Assembly: GCF_013377085.1 (NCBI RefSeq)
Contig: NZ_JACAAX010000045.1
Span: forward strand, 1 to 57,196
Direction of reading: 5' to 3'
DNA length: 57,196 nt
From: Rhodoplanes sp.
GTDB taxonomy: Bacteria; Pseudomonadota; Alphaproteobacteria; Rhizobiales; Xanthobacteraceae
Positions 1-7,949 of the stretch are shown piece by piece. The translations under genes were made by a program, and so were the position numbers. Positions within the stretch are counted from its first letter, which is position 1. Each line of letters opens with the position of its first letter. The notes under the pieces are model-generated. The model was given only the letters and a program-made list of their open reading frames with translations. It had not been told where the DNA came from and made no database searches.

Positions 1-1
1 G

Positions 2-583
2 CCGCAGGGTGGCGGCGCCGAGACGCCGTGGCCGTCGAGCCCGCCGCGCGCCGGCATGGCGCCCACCCCCTCCCCGATGGGCGCCGGGCCGATGACGCCG
101 GTGCCGCCCCGCGCCGGCGGTCCCGGCATGGGAATGGGCCCGGGTCCAGGCCCGGGCGCCGGCGCCGGCGGCCAACCGCCCTGCATGGACGAGTTCGCCA
201 AGCTGCAGGCCGAAACCGACAAACGCGGCAAGGCCGCCAAGGCGGGCGTCGACAAGAAGGTGCCGCGCGAGGAGTTGTGCAAGCTGTTCACCGGCTTCGC
301 CACGGCGATCGGCACCTGGGCGAAGTTCGCCCGCGACAAGGCGCCGACCTGCGGCATCCCGCCGAACATCGTCACGCAGCTCACGGCCGGCAGCACCAAC
401 ATCGCCAAGAACGCCAAGCAGGTCTGCGCGACCGGCCCGGTCGGCGCCGGCCCCGCCGGTCCGCCGAGCCTGAGCGAGGCGCTCGGCACCGCCAGCGCCC
501 CGGTCACGACGGCGCCGTCGGGCGGCGCCAAGCCCGGCACCGGCACGTTCAACACTCTCACCGGAAGCTCGATCGCTCGATGA
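2..583 (+). CDS. Conserved hypothetical protein, 5' end outside window
   Basis: The reading frame is open from the left edge, so the true start may lie upstream; the first internal ATG is at 56. The visible 193 residues begin with a Pro/Gly/Met-rich low-complexity stretch. A compact domain follows with four cysteines (in PPCMDEF, EELCKLF, PTCGIPP and QVCAT), and the protein ends in a Gly/Pro/Ser-rich linker with the motif TFNTLTGSSIAR. Four spaced cysteines and the low-complexity flanks suggest an exported protein with two disulfides; this is inference, because the signal peptide is not in view. From memory, similar proteins sit upstream of ubiA in Bradyrhizobium relatives. Its TGA overlaps the ubiA ATG (ATGA), so the two are probably translationally coupled. 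Function unknown. Confidence 0.75.
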   Translation, partial: PQGGGAETPWPSSPPRAGMAPTPSPMGAGPMTPVPPRAGGPGMGMGPGPGPGAGAGGQPPCMDEFAKLQAETDKRGKAAKAGVDKKVPREELCKLFTGFATAIGTWAKFARDKAPTCGIPPNIVTQLTAGSTNIAKNAKQVCATGPVGAGPAGPPSLSEALGTASAPVTTAPSGGAKPGTGTFNTLTGSSIAR

Positions 584-1503
584 ACACGCTGCAGGGCCGG
601 GTCGCCGATTCGGTCGGCAACTGGGTCGACCGCAACGCCCCGTCCGCCGTCAAGCCGTATCTGCGCCTGTCGCGCTTCGACCGTCCGATCGGCGCCTGGC
701 TGCTGCTGCTCCCGTGCTGGTGGTCGGCCGCGCTCGCCGCCGTCGCGGCCGGCTGGCCGCTGCCGAACGTCTGGCACCTGATGCTGTTCTTCGTCGGCGC
801 CTTCGTGATGCGCGGCGCCGGCTGCACCTGGAACGACATCGCCGACCACGACATCGACAAGCGGGTCGAGCGCACCCGGTCGCGGCCGATCGCGGCCGGG
901 CAGGTCACCCTCTCGCAGGCGCTCGCCTATGCGATCCTGCAGTCGCTGGTCGGCTTCCTGGCGCTGGTCCAGTTCAACGGCTTCGCCATCGCCACCGGCA
1001 TCGCCTCGCTCGGCATCGTCGCGCTCTATCCGTTCATGAAGCGGTTCACCTACTGGCCGCAGAGCGTGCTCGGCCTCGCCTTCTCGTGGGGCGCCCTGAT
1101 GGGCTGGGCCTGTGCGCTCGGCCGCCTCGACCTCGCGCCGGTGCTGCTCTATCTCGGCTCGATCGCCTGGGTGATCGGCTACGACACCATCTACGCCCAC
1201 CAGGACCGCGCCGACGATCTGTTCGCCGGCGTCATGTCGACGGCGCTGCTGTTCGGCGAGCGCACGAAGCCCATGCTGGTGCTGTTCTACGGGCTCGCCG
1301 TGTCGCTGATCGGCCTGGCCGGGCTGGCGGCCGGCGCGGGCTTTTGGTTCGGGGTCGGGCTCGCGGCCTTCGCGGCGCATCTCGGCTGGCAGATCGCCAC
1401 GGTCGACATCGCCGACACGGCGAACTGTCTGATGCGGTTCCGCTCCAACCGCGACGCCGGCCTTCTGCTGTTCGCCGGCCTGGTGCTCGACGCCGCGCTG
1501 TAG
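580..1503 (+). CDS. ubiA: 4-hydroxybenzoate polyprenyltransferase UbiA
   Basis: This 307-residue integral membrane protein attaches the polyprenyl tail to 4-hydroxybenzoate, an early committed step of ubiquinone synthesis. The first Asp-rich motif, NDIADHDIDKRVERTRSRP, is near residue 85. The second, GYDTIYAHQDRADD, is near residue 195, and about eight hydrophobic segments surround them. The pattern fits the UbiA prenyltransferase superfamily at its usual length. The start is the ATG that overlaps the upstream TGA; the same frame stays open further upstream, but that part is an antiparallel coding artefact. The N-terminal 30 residues are hydrophilic, as in alphaproteobacterial UbiA. The prenyl length is probably C50, inferred from taxonomy. 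Confidence 0.93.
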   Translation: MNTLQGRVADSVGNWVDRNAPSAVKPYLRLSRFDRPIGAWLLLLPCWWSAALAAVAAGWPLPNVWHLMLFFVGAFVMRGAGCTWNDIADHDIDKRVERTRSRPIAAGQVTLSQALAYAILQSLVGFLALVQFNGFAIATGIASLGIVALYPFMKRFTYWPQSVLGLAFSWGALMGWACALGRLDLAPVLLYLGSIAWVIGYDTIYAHQDRADDLFAGVMSTALLFGERTKPMLVLFYGLAVSLIGLAGLAAGAGFWFGVGLAAFAAHLGWQIATVDIADTANCLMRFRSNRDAGLLLFAGLVLDAAL

Positions 1504-1692
1504 CGCGGTGCAGCAGCGGCGACGTCGTCGCCACGACGCCGTCGCCGCGACGAGACTCCGACGGCGCCGAAGGATCTCACCCTGCGCCGCGGACGCGGGC
1601 GGATCGGCTTTTCTTTCGCCGGGATTTCGATATTCCTGTAACGAAGGCTCTGCGCCGGCTCGCCGTCGCGCGGCCGCGGGCGCGCGTGGACC

Positions 1693-2502
1693 ATGTCGAT
1701 GAGCGAGGCCGACACGAAGAGATCCGATTACGTCGATGCGCTGGCGCGCGGGCTCGCGGTCATCGAGGCGTTCGGCCGCACCACGCCGGAGCTGACCCTG
1801 TCCGAGGTCGCGCAGATCACCGGCATGTCGCCGGCGACGGCGCGCCGCAATCTGCACACGCTCGAAGAGCTCGGTTTCGTCAAACGGCACAACAAGCGCT
1901 TCCTGCTCGCGCCCCGCATCCTCACGCTCGGCTCGGCCTATCTCCAGGCCGCCAACATGGACGAGGCCGTGTTGCCCGAGCTGCGCCGCATCGTGACGCT
2001 GTTCGGCGATGCCGCCTCGATGGCGACCCTCGAGGGAACCGAGATCCTCTACATCGCGCATTTCTCCGAGCTGCGCGCGGCGCGGCGCACCGCGAGCGTC
2101 GGCGTCACCTATCCGGCCTACGCCACCTCGATGGGCCGCATCCTGCTCGCCGCATTGCCGCCCGCCGAGCTCGCCGCCTACTGGCGGGAGTTTCGCCCCG
2201 CCAAGCTGACCGACGTCACTGTCACGGATCGCGCCGAGCTCACGGCAATCCTCGAGGAGGCGCGCCGCGCCGGATACACGGTGTCGGTCGATCAGCTCGA
2301 CTACGGCATCACGTCGCTCGCCGTGCCGGTGAAGAACGAGGCCGGCCGGGTGGTCGCCGCCATCAACACATCGGGCTATTCGCCGCGGCTCGATGCGACG
2401 AAGCTGGTCGAGGAGCGGCTCGCCGAGCTGCAGGTCTCGGCCGGCCGCATCGCCCATCTGCTGGCGCGCTATCCGGGTCTGGCGCATTCGCTGCTGGGCT
2501 GA
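1693..2502 (+). CDS. IclR-family transcriptional regulator
   Basis: This 269-residue protein has an N-terminal winged helix-turn-helix (residues about 14-75, with LTLSEVAQITGMSPATARRNL as recognition region). A C-terminal IclR effector-binding domain follows (from about residue 90, with SMGRILLAALP and the segment GITSLAVPVKNEAGRVVAAIN). It most resembles the PcaR/PcaU/PobR branch that controls aromatic catabolism. ATG 1693 was chosen; ATG 1699 is equally possible, and neither has a strong ribosome binding site. The next genes encode an extradiol dioxygenase and a Liv-type importer. Both of their promoters carry the same CGAA/TTCG half-site array, which this protein is the obvious candidate to bind. 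Effector unknown; a ring-cleavage substrate or product is likely. Confidence 0.9.
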   Translation: MSMSEADTKRSDYVDALARGLAVIEAFGRTTPELTLSEVAQITGMSPATARRNLHTLEELGFVKRHNKRFLLAPRILTLGSAYLQAANMDEAVLPELRRIVTLFGDAASMATLEGTEILYIAHFSELRAARRTASVGVTYPAYATSMGRILLAALPPAELAAYWREFRPAKLTDVTVTDRAELTAILEEARRAGYTVSVDQLDYGITSLAVPVKNEAGRVVAAINTSGYSPRLDATKLVEERLAELQVSAGRIAHLLARYPGLAHSLLG

Positions 2503-2602
2503 CGCCGGCCGCCTTTCGCGCGCCGCGGCGACGCCCGCGCGGGCAGATGCTGCGGCCTTCCCAGGGTCCGGCATGCTCGTGCCCCGGGCGGCCTTCCGGC
2601 GC

Positions 2603-2630
2603 TTGACAAGCGCCGCAGGCCGCCAATACT
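2603..2630 (+). promoter_or_regulatory. Promoter of the ligB/ligA-type operon
   Basis: A -35 box TTGACA (2603-2608) is followed after 16 bases by AATACT (2625-2630) as a -10 box. The ligB-type start codon lies 250 bases downstream, leaving a long leader. The candidate IclR operator begins at the base after the -10 box, which suggests control at or just past the transcription start. Confidence 0.6.
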
Positions 2631-2661
2631 CTAGCGAATATATTTTCGTCTAGCGAAAAAT
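2631..2661 (+). promoter_or_regulatory. Candidate IclR operator, copy 1
   Basis: The site is AT-rich in a GC-rich genome and holds three CGAA/TTCG half-sites: CGAA at 2635-2638, TTCG at 2645-2648 and CGAA at 2654-2657. The steps are 10 and 9 bases. The core TTCG-N5-CGAA is palindromic. The element is also seen as two direct copies of CTAGCGAA, 19 bases apart. A 31-base match with identical half-site spacing lies in the same position relative to the promoter of the ABC-transporter operon (9249-9279, minus strand). Confidence 0.6.
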
Positions 2662-2879
2662 AACATCTGCGAGCTCTCGCATCGCAGGGAGGAAACGCGG
2701 CCGGCGCCCGCGCCGGCCTGCCGAACACCGTAACGTCGCCACGCCCGTCGCACCGGCCGCATCGGCCGCCGCGCGACGGGATCGTTCCGACCATCCGGAC
2801 CGCGACCGCTCGGACCGACACCCGCACTCGGGTCCGGACACCCCGGAGCCCGGAGACGTTCACAGGGGGAGAAGATGAC

Positions 2880-3740
2880 ATGGCGACGCTCGCAGCCGTT
2901 CTGGCCTCGACGCATCATCCGTTCTACCTGAAGGCCACGACGGCCCCGCCCGAGCAGCAGATGCCGCAGGCGGCCGAGTGGAAGCGCAAGGTCGAGGCCT
3001 ATCGCGAGACGCTGACACGCGCCGAGCCCGACATCCTGGTGATGGTCGGCGCCGACCATTTCCACCAGTTCTTCCTCGACAACTACCCGACCTTCCTGAT
3101 CGGCAAGGCGCCGCGCTACGACGCCACCTTCTACAACGAGGAGCGCGAGTTCGGCCTGCCCAAATACGTGCTCGAAGGGCACGAGGAGCTGTCCGGCTAC
3201 ATGCTGCAGGGGCTCTTGGACCGCGAGTTCGACTTCGCCTTCTCCAACGAGCTGAAGATCGACCACTCGATCATCTGCCCGATCATCACGGTGCGGCCGC
3301 AGGCCGACCTGCCGGTGGTGCCGATCTACGCCAACATCTTCGCGCCGCCCCTGCCCTCTCCAAAACGATTCTGGAAGCTCGGCCGGGCGATCCGCGAGAT
3401 CATCGACGCCTATCCGTCCGACAAGCGCATCGCCGCAATCGGCACCGGCCATCTGTCGCTCGAGCTCGGCGGCCCGCGCCAGTTCGGCGAGCACGGTCCC
3501 GATCCGGAGTTCGACCGCCAGGCGATCGAATGGCTCGCCAACGGCGACATCGAGGCGATCCTCGCCAACGTGACGCACGAGAGCCTCGCCAAGGCCGGCA
3601 ACGCCACCGCCGGCTTCATGGACATGATCCTGATGCTCGGCATCGCCGGCCCCGAGAAGGCCGCCTATGTCGACAATCTCGACCTCTTCCACACGATGGA
3701 AGCCTACTTCACGTGGTATCCGGAAGGAGCGGCCGCATGA
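2880..3740 (+). CDS. Extradiol dioxygenase catalytic subunit, LigB family
   Basis: This 286-residue protein belongs to the class III (LigB/DODA) extradiol dioxygenases, which use Fe(II) to open catechol-type rings such as protocatechuate or gallate. Visible conserved histidines include H12 (STHHP), H60 and H62 (GADHFH), H129 (KIDHS), H191 (GTGHLSLELGG) and H233 (THES), in the order expected for LigB. I cannot place the counterpart of the third metal ligand (Glu242 in LigB): the region around NATAGFMDMI has no glutamate. A strong GGGGGAGAAG ribosome site precedes ATG 2880. The gene overlaps the small subunit (ATGA). The substrate is not decided by sequence; protocatechuate 4,5-cleavage is the closest guess, and none of the later pathway genes is present. 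Confidence 0.85.
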   Translation: MATLAAVLASTHHPFYLKATTAPPEQQMPQAAEWKRKVEAYRETLTRAEPDILVMVGADHFHQFFLDNYPTFLIGKAPRYDATFYNEEREFGLPKYVLEGHEELSGYMLQGLLDREFDFAFSNELKIDHSIICPIITVRPQADLPVVPIYANIFAPPLPSPKRFWKLGRAIREIIDAYPSDKRIAAIGTGHLSLELGGPRQFGEHGPDPEFDRQAIEWLANGDIEAILANVTHESLAKAGNATAGFMDMILMLGIAGPEKAAYVDNLDLFHTMEAYFTWYPEGAAA

Positions 3741-4102
3741 GCAAGTACTATGTGGACAAGTTCCTCTACACGGTCGACCGCGACCCGGAGCTGCTGCGTC
3801 GCTACAAGGAGGATCCGCGCGCTCTGGTGACGACGTGGGAGCAGTCGATCGGCCCGAAGCTCAACGACTACGAGCGCTCGACCGTGCACAGTCTCACCGA
3901 CGCCGAGCGCGAGGCGCTGATCAGGCACGACTATGTCGCGCTGTTCGAGATGGGGGCGCACTTCTTCCTGTCGCTGACCATCTTCATCGCGCTCTACGAC
4001 GAGGAGTACATGGCCAAGCACGGCCCGCTGTCGTTCCAGCGCGAGTTCGCCGCCAAGCTCAGCCACTGGGCCGGCAAGGAGTATCCCTCCGTCGCGACGT
4101 GA
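3737..4102 (+). CDS. Extradiol dioxygenase small subunit, LigA family
   Basis: This 121-residue, mostly helical protein resembles the alpha subunit of protocatechuate 4,5-dioxygenase (LigA). It forms a lid over the active site of the LigB-type subunit and has no catalytic metal. Features include an N-terminal YYVDKFLYTVDRDPELL segment, the central LTDAEREALIRHDYVALFEMGAH block, and a hydrophobic helix LSLTIFIALYDEEYM. The ATG overlaps the TGA of the catalytic subunit, so the two should be made in equal amounts. The order here is beta then alpha, the reverse of Sphingobium ligAB. Confidence 0.8.
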   Translation: MSKYYVDKFLYTVDRDPELLRRYKEDPRALVTTWEQSIGPKLNDYERSTVHSLTDAEREALIRHDYVALFEMGAHFFLSLTIFIALYDEEYMAKHGPLSFQREFAAKLSHWAGKEYPSVAT

Positions 4103-4136
4103 GGGGGGGCTGTAGTCTCTGACGAGGATTTCCGGG

Positions 4137-4385
4137 TGATCAGTTCGAGTCGAATAATCGACGTCAGAGCAAGAACCGCCCCCCACCCCCGACCCCTCCC
4201 CGCCACGAGCTTCGCTCGCGGGGGGAGGGGAGAAGAAAGCGCCTCGGCCATCTCACTTTCGGCACGGCGCCTTGGCTCCCCTCCCCCCATTCGCCCTGGC
4301 GAATGGTGGGGAGGGGTCGGGGGTGGGGGGCAGTTCCACGCGCCGGCGCCGGCCATCTTCAAGTTCGAGCTGATCAGCAGCCGCC
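4137..4385. repeat. Large inverted repeat between convergent operons
   Basis: Two long arms face each other: a C-rich arm at about 4179-4202 (CCCCCCACCCCCGACCCC and on) and its complement at 4308-4330. They are flanked by weaker outer arms containing TGATCAG and TTCGAG. Smaller hairpins (ACGAGCTTCGCTCG, TTCGCCCTGGCGAA) lie inside. It sits between the 3' end of the dioxygenase operon and the 3' end of the livF-type gene, so its transcript would fold into a strong hairpin on either strand. No coding potential is seen in 4103-4526. Confidence 0.75.
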
Positions 4386-4387
4386 CA

Positions 4388-4486
4388 TGACTCGTCATGG
4401 CCGGTCTCGTCCCGGCCATCCACGTCTTTGGCCGCGGCACGTCAGATAAGACGTGGATGCCCGCGACGAGTGCGGGCATGACGGGG
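4388..4486. repeat. Palindromic intergenic element (CATGGCCGG/CGGGCATGAC type)
   Basis: It begins TGACTCGTCATGGCCGG and ends GTGCGGGCATGACGGG, with nested hairpins and an inner inverted pair CCACGTCTT / AAGACGTGG. It shares its TGACTCGTCAT entry with the elements at 16308 and 38934. It lies just beyond the 3' end of the livF-type gene. Confidence 0.65.
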
Positions 4487-4526
4487 GAGAAATCGTCGCT
4501 GCTGCTATGAGAAGCGGAAGCCGCCT

Positions 4527-5264
4527 TCACGCCGCCGCGACGCCCATCATGGCGTTGCGGATTTCTGCGTGGTCGATGGCGCCGTCGGCGCGGTCGAGGG
4601 TGCGGATGATGCGGCCGTGCTGCATCACATAGGCCCGCGAGGCGACGTCGACGGCCTGGAAGAAGCTCTGCTCGGCCATCAGGATGGTGAGCTTGCGGCT
4701 CTCCTGCAGCCGGGCGATCGCCTCGAACACCTGGCCCACCACGATCGGCGCGAGGCCGACCGAGGGCTCGTCGATCACCAGCACGGTCGGCGCGCACATC
4801 AGCGCGCGGGCGATGGCGAGGAGCTGCTGCTGGCCGCCGCTCATGGTGCCGGCGAGCTGGGCGCGGCGTTCTTTCAGCACCGGAAACGTGTCGAAGCACC
4901 AAGCGAGCGTGTCGGCGAGCGTCGCGCGGCCGCGCGGGCTCGAGCCGGCGAGCAGCAGGTTCTCGGTCACGCTGAGCGTCGGCACCAACCGCCGCCCCTC
5001 CGGCACGATGGCGATGCCTTCGCGCACGATCGCGTGCGGCGCGAGCCCGCCGAGGTCGACGCGGCGCCCGTCCCATTCGAGCGCGACGCGGCCGGCGGTC
5101 GGCTTCACCAGGCCCATCACGGTGTTGAGCAGCGTGCTCTTGCCGTTGCCGTTGGTGCCGAGCAGCGCGACGAACTCGCCCTCGCGCACCTCGATGGAAA
5201 CGTCGCGCAGCACCGTGACGGCGCCGTAGCCGGCGGAAAGTCCCTCAATGACGAGTCTGTTCAC
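4527..5264 (-). CDS. ABC transporter ATP-binding protein, LivF family
   Basis: This ATPase of a branched-chain amino acid/amide-type importer is about 245 residues long. Walker A is GTNGNGKST, the signature is MSGGQQQLLAIARAL and Walker B is VLVIDEP, followed by the LivF-typical SVGLAPIVV. The GTG at 5264 is preceded by AGAAGG at good spacing; this start overlaps the upstream LivG-type gene by 20 bases. It forms the cytoplasmic motor with the LivG-type ATPase. In this setting the cargo is more likely an aromatic acid than an amino acid, as for many Liv-type systems beside ring-cleavage genes; that is inference from context. Confidence 0.9.
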   Translation of the reverse strand: MNRLVIEGLSAGYGAVTVLRDVSIEVREGEFVALLGTNGNGKSTLLNTVMGLVKPTAGRVALEWDGRRVDLGGLAPHAIVREGIAIVPEGRRLVPTLSVTENLLLAGSSPRGRATLADTLAWCFDTFPVLKERRAQLAGTMSGGQQQLLAIARALMCAPTVLVIDEPSVGLAPIVVGQVFEAIARLQESRKLTILMAEQSFFQAVDVASRAYVMQHGRIIRTLDRADGAIDHAEIRNAMMGVAAA

Positions 5265-5970
5265 CGAAATACACCTTCTGCACCAGCGGATCGGCGGCGA
5301 CGGCCTCGGGTGCCGCATCGGCGATCACCCGGCCCGTCTCCAGGCAGACGATGCGGGTCGAGAAGCGCATCACCGCATGCATGATGTGCTCGATCATGAT
5401 CACGGCGATGCCGGTCGCGCTCAGATGGGTGAGGATCGCCAGCACGTCGTCGATCTCGCCCTCGGACAGGCCGGCCATCGCCTCGTCGGCGACCAGCACC
5501 TTGGGCTGCACCACCAAAGCGCGGGCGAGCTCGAGCTTTCTCAGCTCGAGCTGCGACAGTCCGGCGGCCTCGTGATCGGCGCGGCGGAGGAGGCCGACCG
5601 ACTCCAGCACCGCGAAGGCGCGGTCCTCGGCGTCGCCGGACGGGCAGATCTGGTCGATCGGCACCAGAAGATTCTCCAGCACGGTCATGCCGGTGAAGGG
5701 TTTGGGAATCTGGAAGCTGCGTGACAGACCCATGCGGGCGCGGCGGTGCGGCGGCGCGTCGGTGACGTCGACGCCGTCGAAGACGACGCGGCCCTGCTGC
5801 GGGCGCAGCGTGCCGCTGATGCAGTTGATCAGCGTCGTCTTGCCGGAGCCGTTCGGCCCGATGATGCCGAGCCGCTCGCCCCGGTGCAGCACCAGGTCGA
5901 CCGGCCCGAGCGCCCGGAACGGCCCGAAGCGCTGCTCGACGCCGGTGACGGCGAGGATCGGCTCGCTCAT
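5245..5970 (-). CDS. ABC transporter ATP-binding protein, LivG family
   Basis: This 241-residue ATPase has Walker A GPNGSGKTTLIN and Walker B VLVADEAMAGL. Between them lie the LivG-specific segment GLSRSFQIPKPFTGMTVLENL and the signature LSQLELRKLELARAL. The usual LSGGQ is replaced by LSQLE, which is common in this subfamily. The ATG at 5970 overlaps the 3' end of the livM-type gene (stop from 5967), and its own 3' end overlaps the livF-type start, so the operon is tightly coupled. Confidence 0.9.
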   Translation of the reverse strand: MSEPILAVTGVEQRFGPFRALGPVDLVLHRGERLGIIGPNGSGKTTLINCISGTLRPQQGRVVFDGVDVTDAPPHRRARMGLSRSFQIPKPFTGMTVLENLLVPIDQICPSGDAEDRAFAVLESVGLLRRADHEAAGLSQLELRKLELARALVVQPKVLVADEAMAGLSEGEIDDVLAILTHLSATGIAVIMIEHIMHAVMRFSTRIVCLETGRVIADAAPEAVAADPLVQKVYFGEQTRH

Positions 5971-6977
5971 GCGCCCCTCCGGCCGGTGAGCTTCTCGACG
6001 ATGCCGACAATGCCGTCCGGCGCCACCGCGACGAACGCGATCAGCACGACGCCGACCACCAGGATGTTCAGCTCCGACGAGATGGTGACGCTGGCCGCCT
6101 GCTGGACGGTGGCGAGCAGCAGCGCGCCCAGCACCGGGCCGACCCAGCTCCGCTTGCCGCCGATCAGCGGCATGGCGATGGCATTGAGGCTGAGCGCCAG
6201 GCTGAAGGCGGTGCCGGGCTCGATGAAGGAGGCGTAGTAGACGTAAGGCGCGCCGGCGATCGCCAGCATGGCGCCCGAGATCGCGCAGGCGATCAGCTTC
6301 AGCCGGAAGGTCGGCACGCCGGCGCATTCGGCCGCGACCTCGCTCGCCTTCAGGGCCCGCAGCGCGCGCCCCATCGCCGAGATCTCGATCCACCGCGCCG
6401 CGGCGACGAAGGCGACGGCGATCGCGAGCATCACCATCAGCATGAACTGCGGCTGGCCGCCCGCCCAGGCCGGCGCCTGCGGCGGCATCAGCGCGAGCCC
6501 GGAGGCGCCGCCCAGATAATCGATGTTGTGGACCACGGTCTCGGCCATCACGACCAGCGCGATGGTGGCGATGGCGAAGTAGACGCCCTGCACCCGCAGC
6601 GTCATCCAGCCCATCGCGAGGCCGAGCAGCGCGCCGGCGGCGCCGGCCGCCGCGATCGACACCGGCAGCGGCGCGCCCATCGCCTTGACCAGGAAAGCCG
6701 CCGTGTAGACGCCGACGCCATAGAAGGCGGTGGGGCCGAAATTGATGTAGCCGGCGTAGCCGCCGAGCACGTTCCAGCCGGTCGCCACCGCGACATACTG
6801 GATCACGACGTAGCCGGCGAAGAAGATGTAGGGATTCTCGACTGTCCGCGTGAGCACGACGCCGAGCGCCAGCACGCCCACGCAGCCGAGCGCAAAGACG
6901 AGCGAGCGCCGGCCCGCCGACGGCGAGCGCCCGGGGCGGCGAACGGCAAGGTCCATCGCGGTCTCCCGGCTGCTCAT
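5967..6977 (-). CDS. ABC transporter permease, LivM family
   Basis: This permease of about 336 residues has 8-10 predicted membrane segments, a conserved WNVLGGYAGYINFGPTAFYGVG block near residue 65 and the cytoplasmic EAA-like loop GRALRALKASEVAAECAGV near residue 205. It builds the transmembrane channel with the LivH-type permease. The ATG at 6977 overlaps the upstream stop (ATGA). A second ATG at 6956 (MDLAVRR) would remove a short polar leader and is possible. Confidence 0.9.
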   Translation of the reverse strand: MSSRETAMDLAVRRPGRSPSAGRRSLVFALGCVGVLALGVVLTRTVENPYIFFAGYVVIQYVAVATGWNVLGGYAGYINFGPTAFYGVGVYTAAFLVKAMGAPLPVSIAAAGAAGALLGLAMGWMTLRVQGVYFAIATIALVVMAETVVHNIDYLGGASGLALMPPQAPAWAGGQPQFMLMVMLAIAVAFVAAARWIEISAMGRALRALKASEVAAECAGVPTFRLKLIACAISGAMLAIAGAPYVYYASFIEPGTAFSLALSLNAIAMPLIGGKRSWVGPVLGALLLATVQQAASVTISSELNILVVGVVLIAFVAVAPDGIVGIVEKLTGRRGA

Positions 6978-7849
6978 CGCGACGCTCCGAACAACCCGGA
7001 CGGCTTGAAGGCGAGCGTCGCCAGCAGCATCGTGAAGGCGACGGCGGGCGCCCAGGACGGGCTGCCGAAGGCGCCGACCAGCGCCTCGGTGACGCCGATC
7101 AGGATGCCGGCCGCGAGCGTGCCCGGGATCGAACCCATGCCGGCCAGGATGACGACCGCAAAGGCGCGGCCGATCTGCATGCGCCCGGCGAACGGGTCGA
7201 TCGGCCCGACGATCACGAGCGCGGCGCCCGAGATCGCCGCCGTCGCGGCGGCGAGGCCGAAGGCATGCCGCTTGATCCAGCCCGGATTGATGCCGCTCAC
7301 CGACAGCGCCCGCTCGTCGTGCGCCACCGCCCGGATGGCGATGCCCGCATAGGTGAACTTCAGATAGAGCCACAACGCCGTCACCATCACGGGCGCGACC
7401 AGGGCCGGGATCAGCAGCCGGTACGGCATCACGACCGGACCCAGGACCAGGCTCTGGCCGACATAGTCGACGTCGGTCGAGCGCTGGTCGGCGCCGAACT
7501 TCATCACCAGCACGGTCTCGATGACCAGCGAGACGCCGAAGAACAGCGTCAGCGCCTGCATGGTGTCGGCCTCGCCGCGCTTCTCGTAGATGCGCGAATA
7601 GAACTCGAAGAAGGCGATGCCGGCGCCGTAGAAGACGAGGGCGAGCGGCAGCGACACCAAGAGCGGATCCCAGCCCATGGCGTTGAACACGGTCGCGGCG
7701 AAGGCGCCCGTCACCACGAACACCGGATGGGCGATGTTGGGGATGTGCAGGAGGCCGAACGACACGGCCAGCCCGAGCGCGAGCGCCGCATAGATGCAGC
7801 CGAGCAGCACGCCCGTGCTGACGGCATTGGCGAGAAGTTCGAGGATCAT
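6974..7849 (-). CDS. ABC transporter permease, LivH family
   Basis: This permease of about 291 residues carries the LivH hallmark segments ALGLAVSFGLLHIPNIAHP near the N-terminus and RAFAVVILAGMGSIPGTL near residue 240. There are about eight hydrophobic helices. The start MILELLAN (7849) was preferred over the ATG at 7885, which would add twelve polar residues. The gene lies 100 bases downstream of the solute-binding protein gene in the same operon. Confidence 0.9.
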   Translation of the reverse strand: MILELLANAVSTGVLLGCIYAALALGLAVSFGLLHIPNIAHPVFVVTGAFAATVFNAMGWDPLLVSLPLALVFYGAGIAFFEFYSRIYEKRGEADTMQALTLFFGVSLVIETVLVMKFGADQRSTDVDYVGQSLVLGPVVMPYRLLIPALVAPVMVTALWLYLKFTYAGIAIRAVAHDERALSVSGINPGWIKRHAFGLAAATAAISGAALVIVGPIDPFAGRMQIGRAFAVVILAGMGSIPGTLAAGILIGVTEALVGAFGSPSWAPAVAFTMLLATLAFKPSGLFGASR

Positions 7850-7949
7850 CGTCGGCTCTGCATCACACGCGACCGGCGGGCGCACGCGACGCCCGCCGGA
7901 CCGCCGGGGGAACCCGCACCGGACGAAAAGTCCGGAGCGCGCCAGAAAC

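Noticed and set aside
1621-1650. Third copy of the IclR operator upstream of the IclR gene itself
   Set aside because: TTTCGATATTCC and AACGAA are present, but the half-site spacing differs from the two matched copies, so autoregulation through the same site is not supported.
2631-3692. Open frame on the minus strand opposite the LigB-type gene
   Set aside because: The plus-strand frame has a promoter, ribosome site and family motifs; the antisense translation is compositionally biased and matches nothing.
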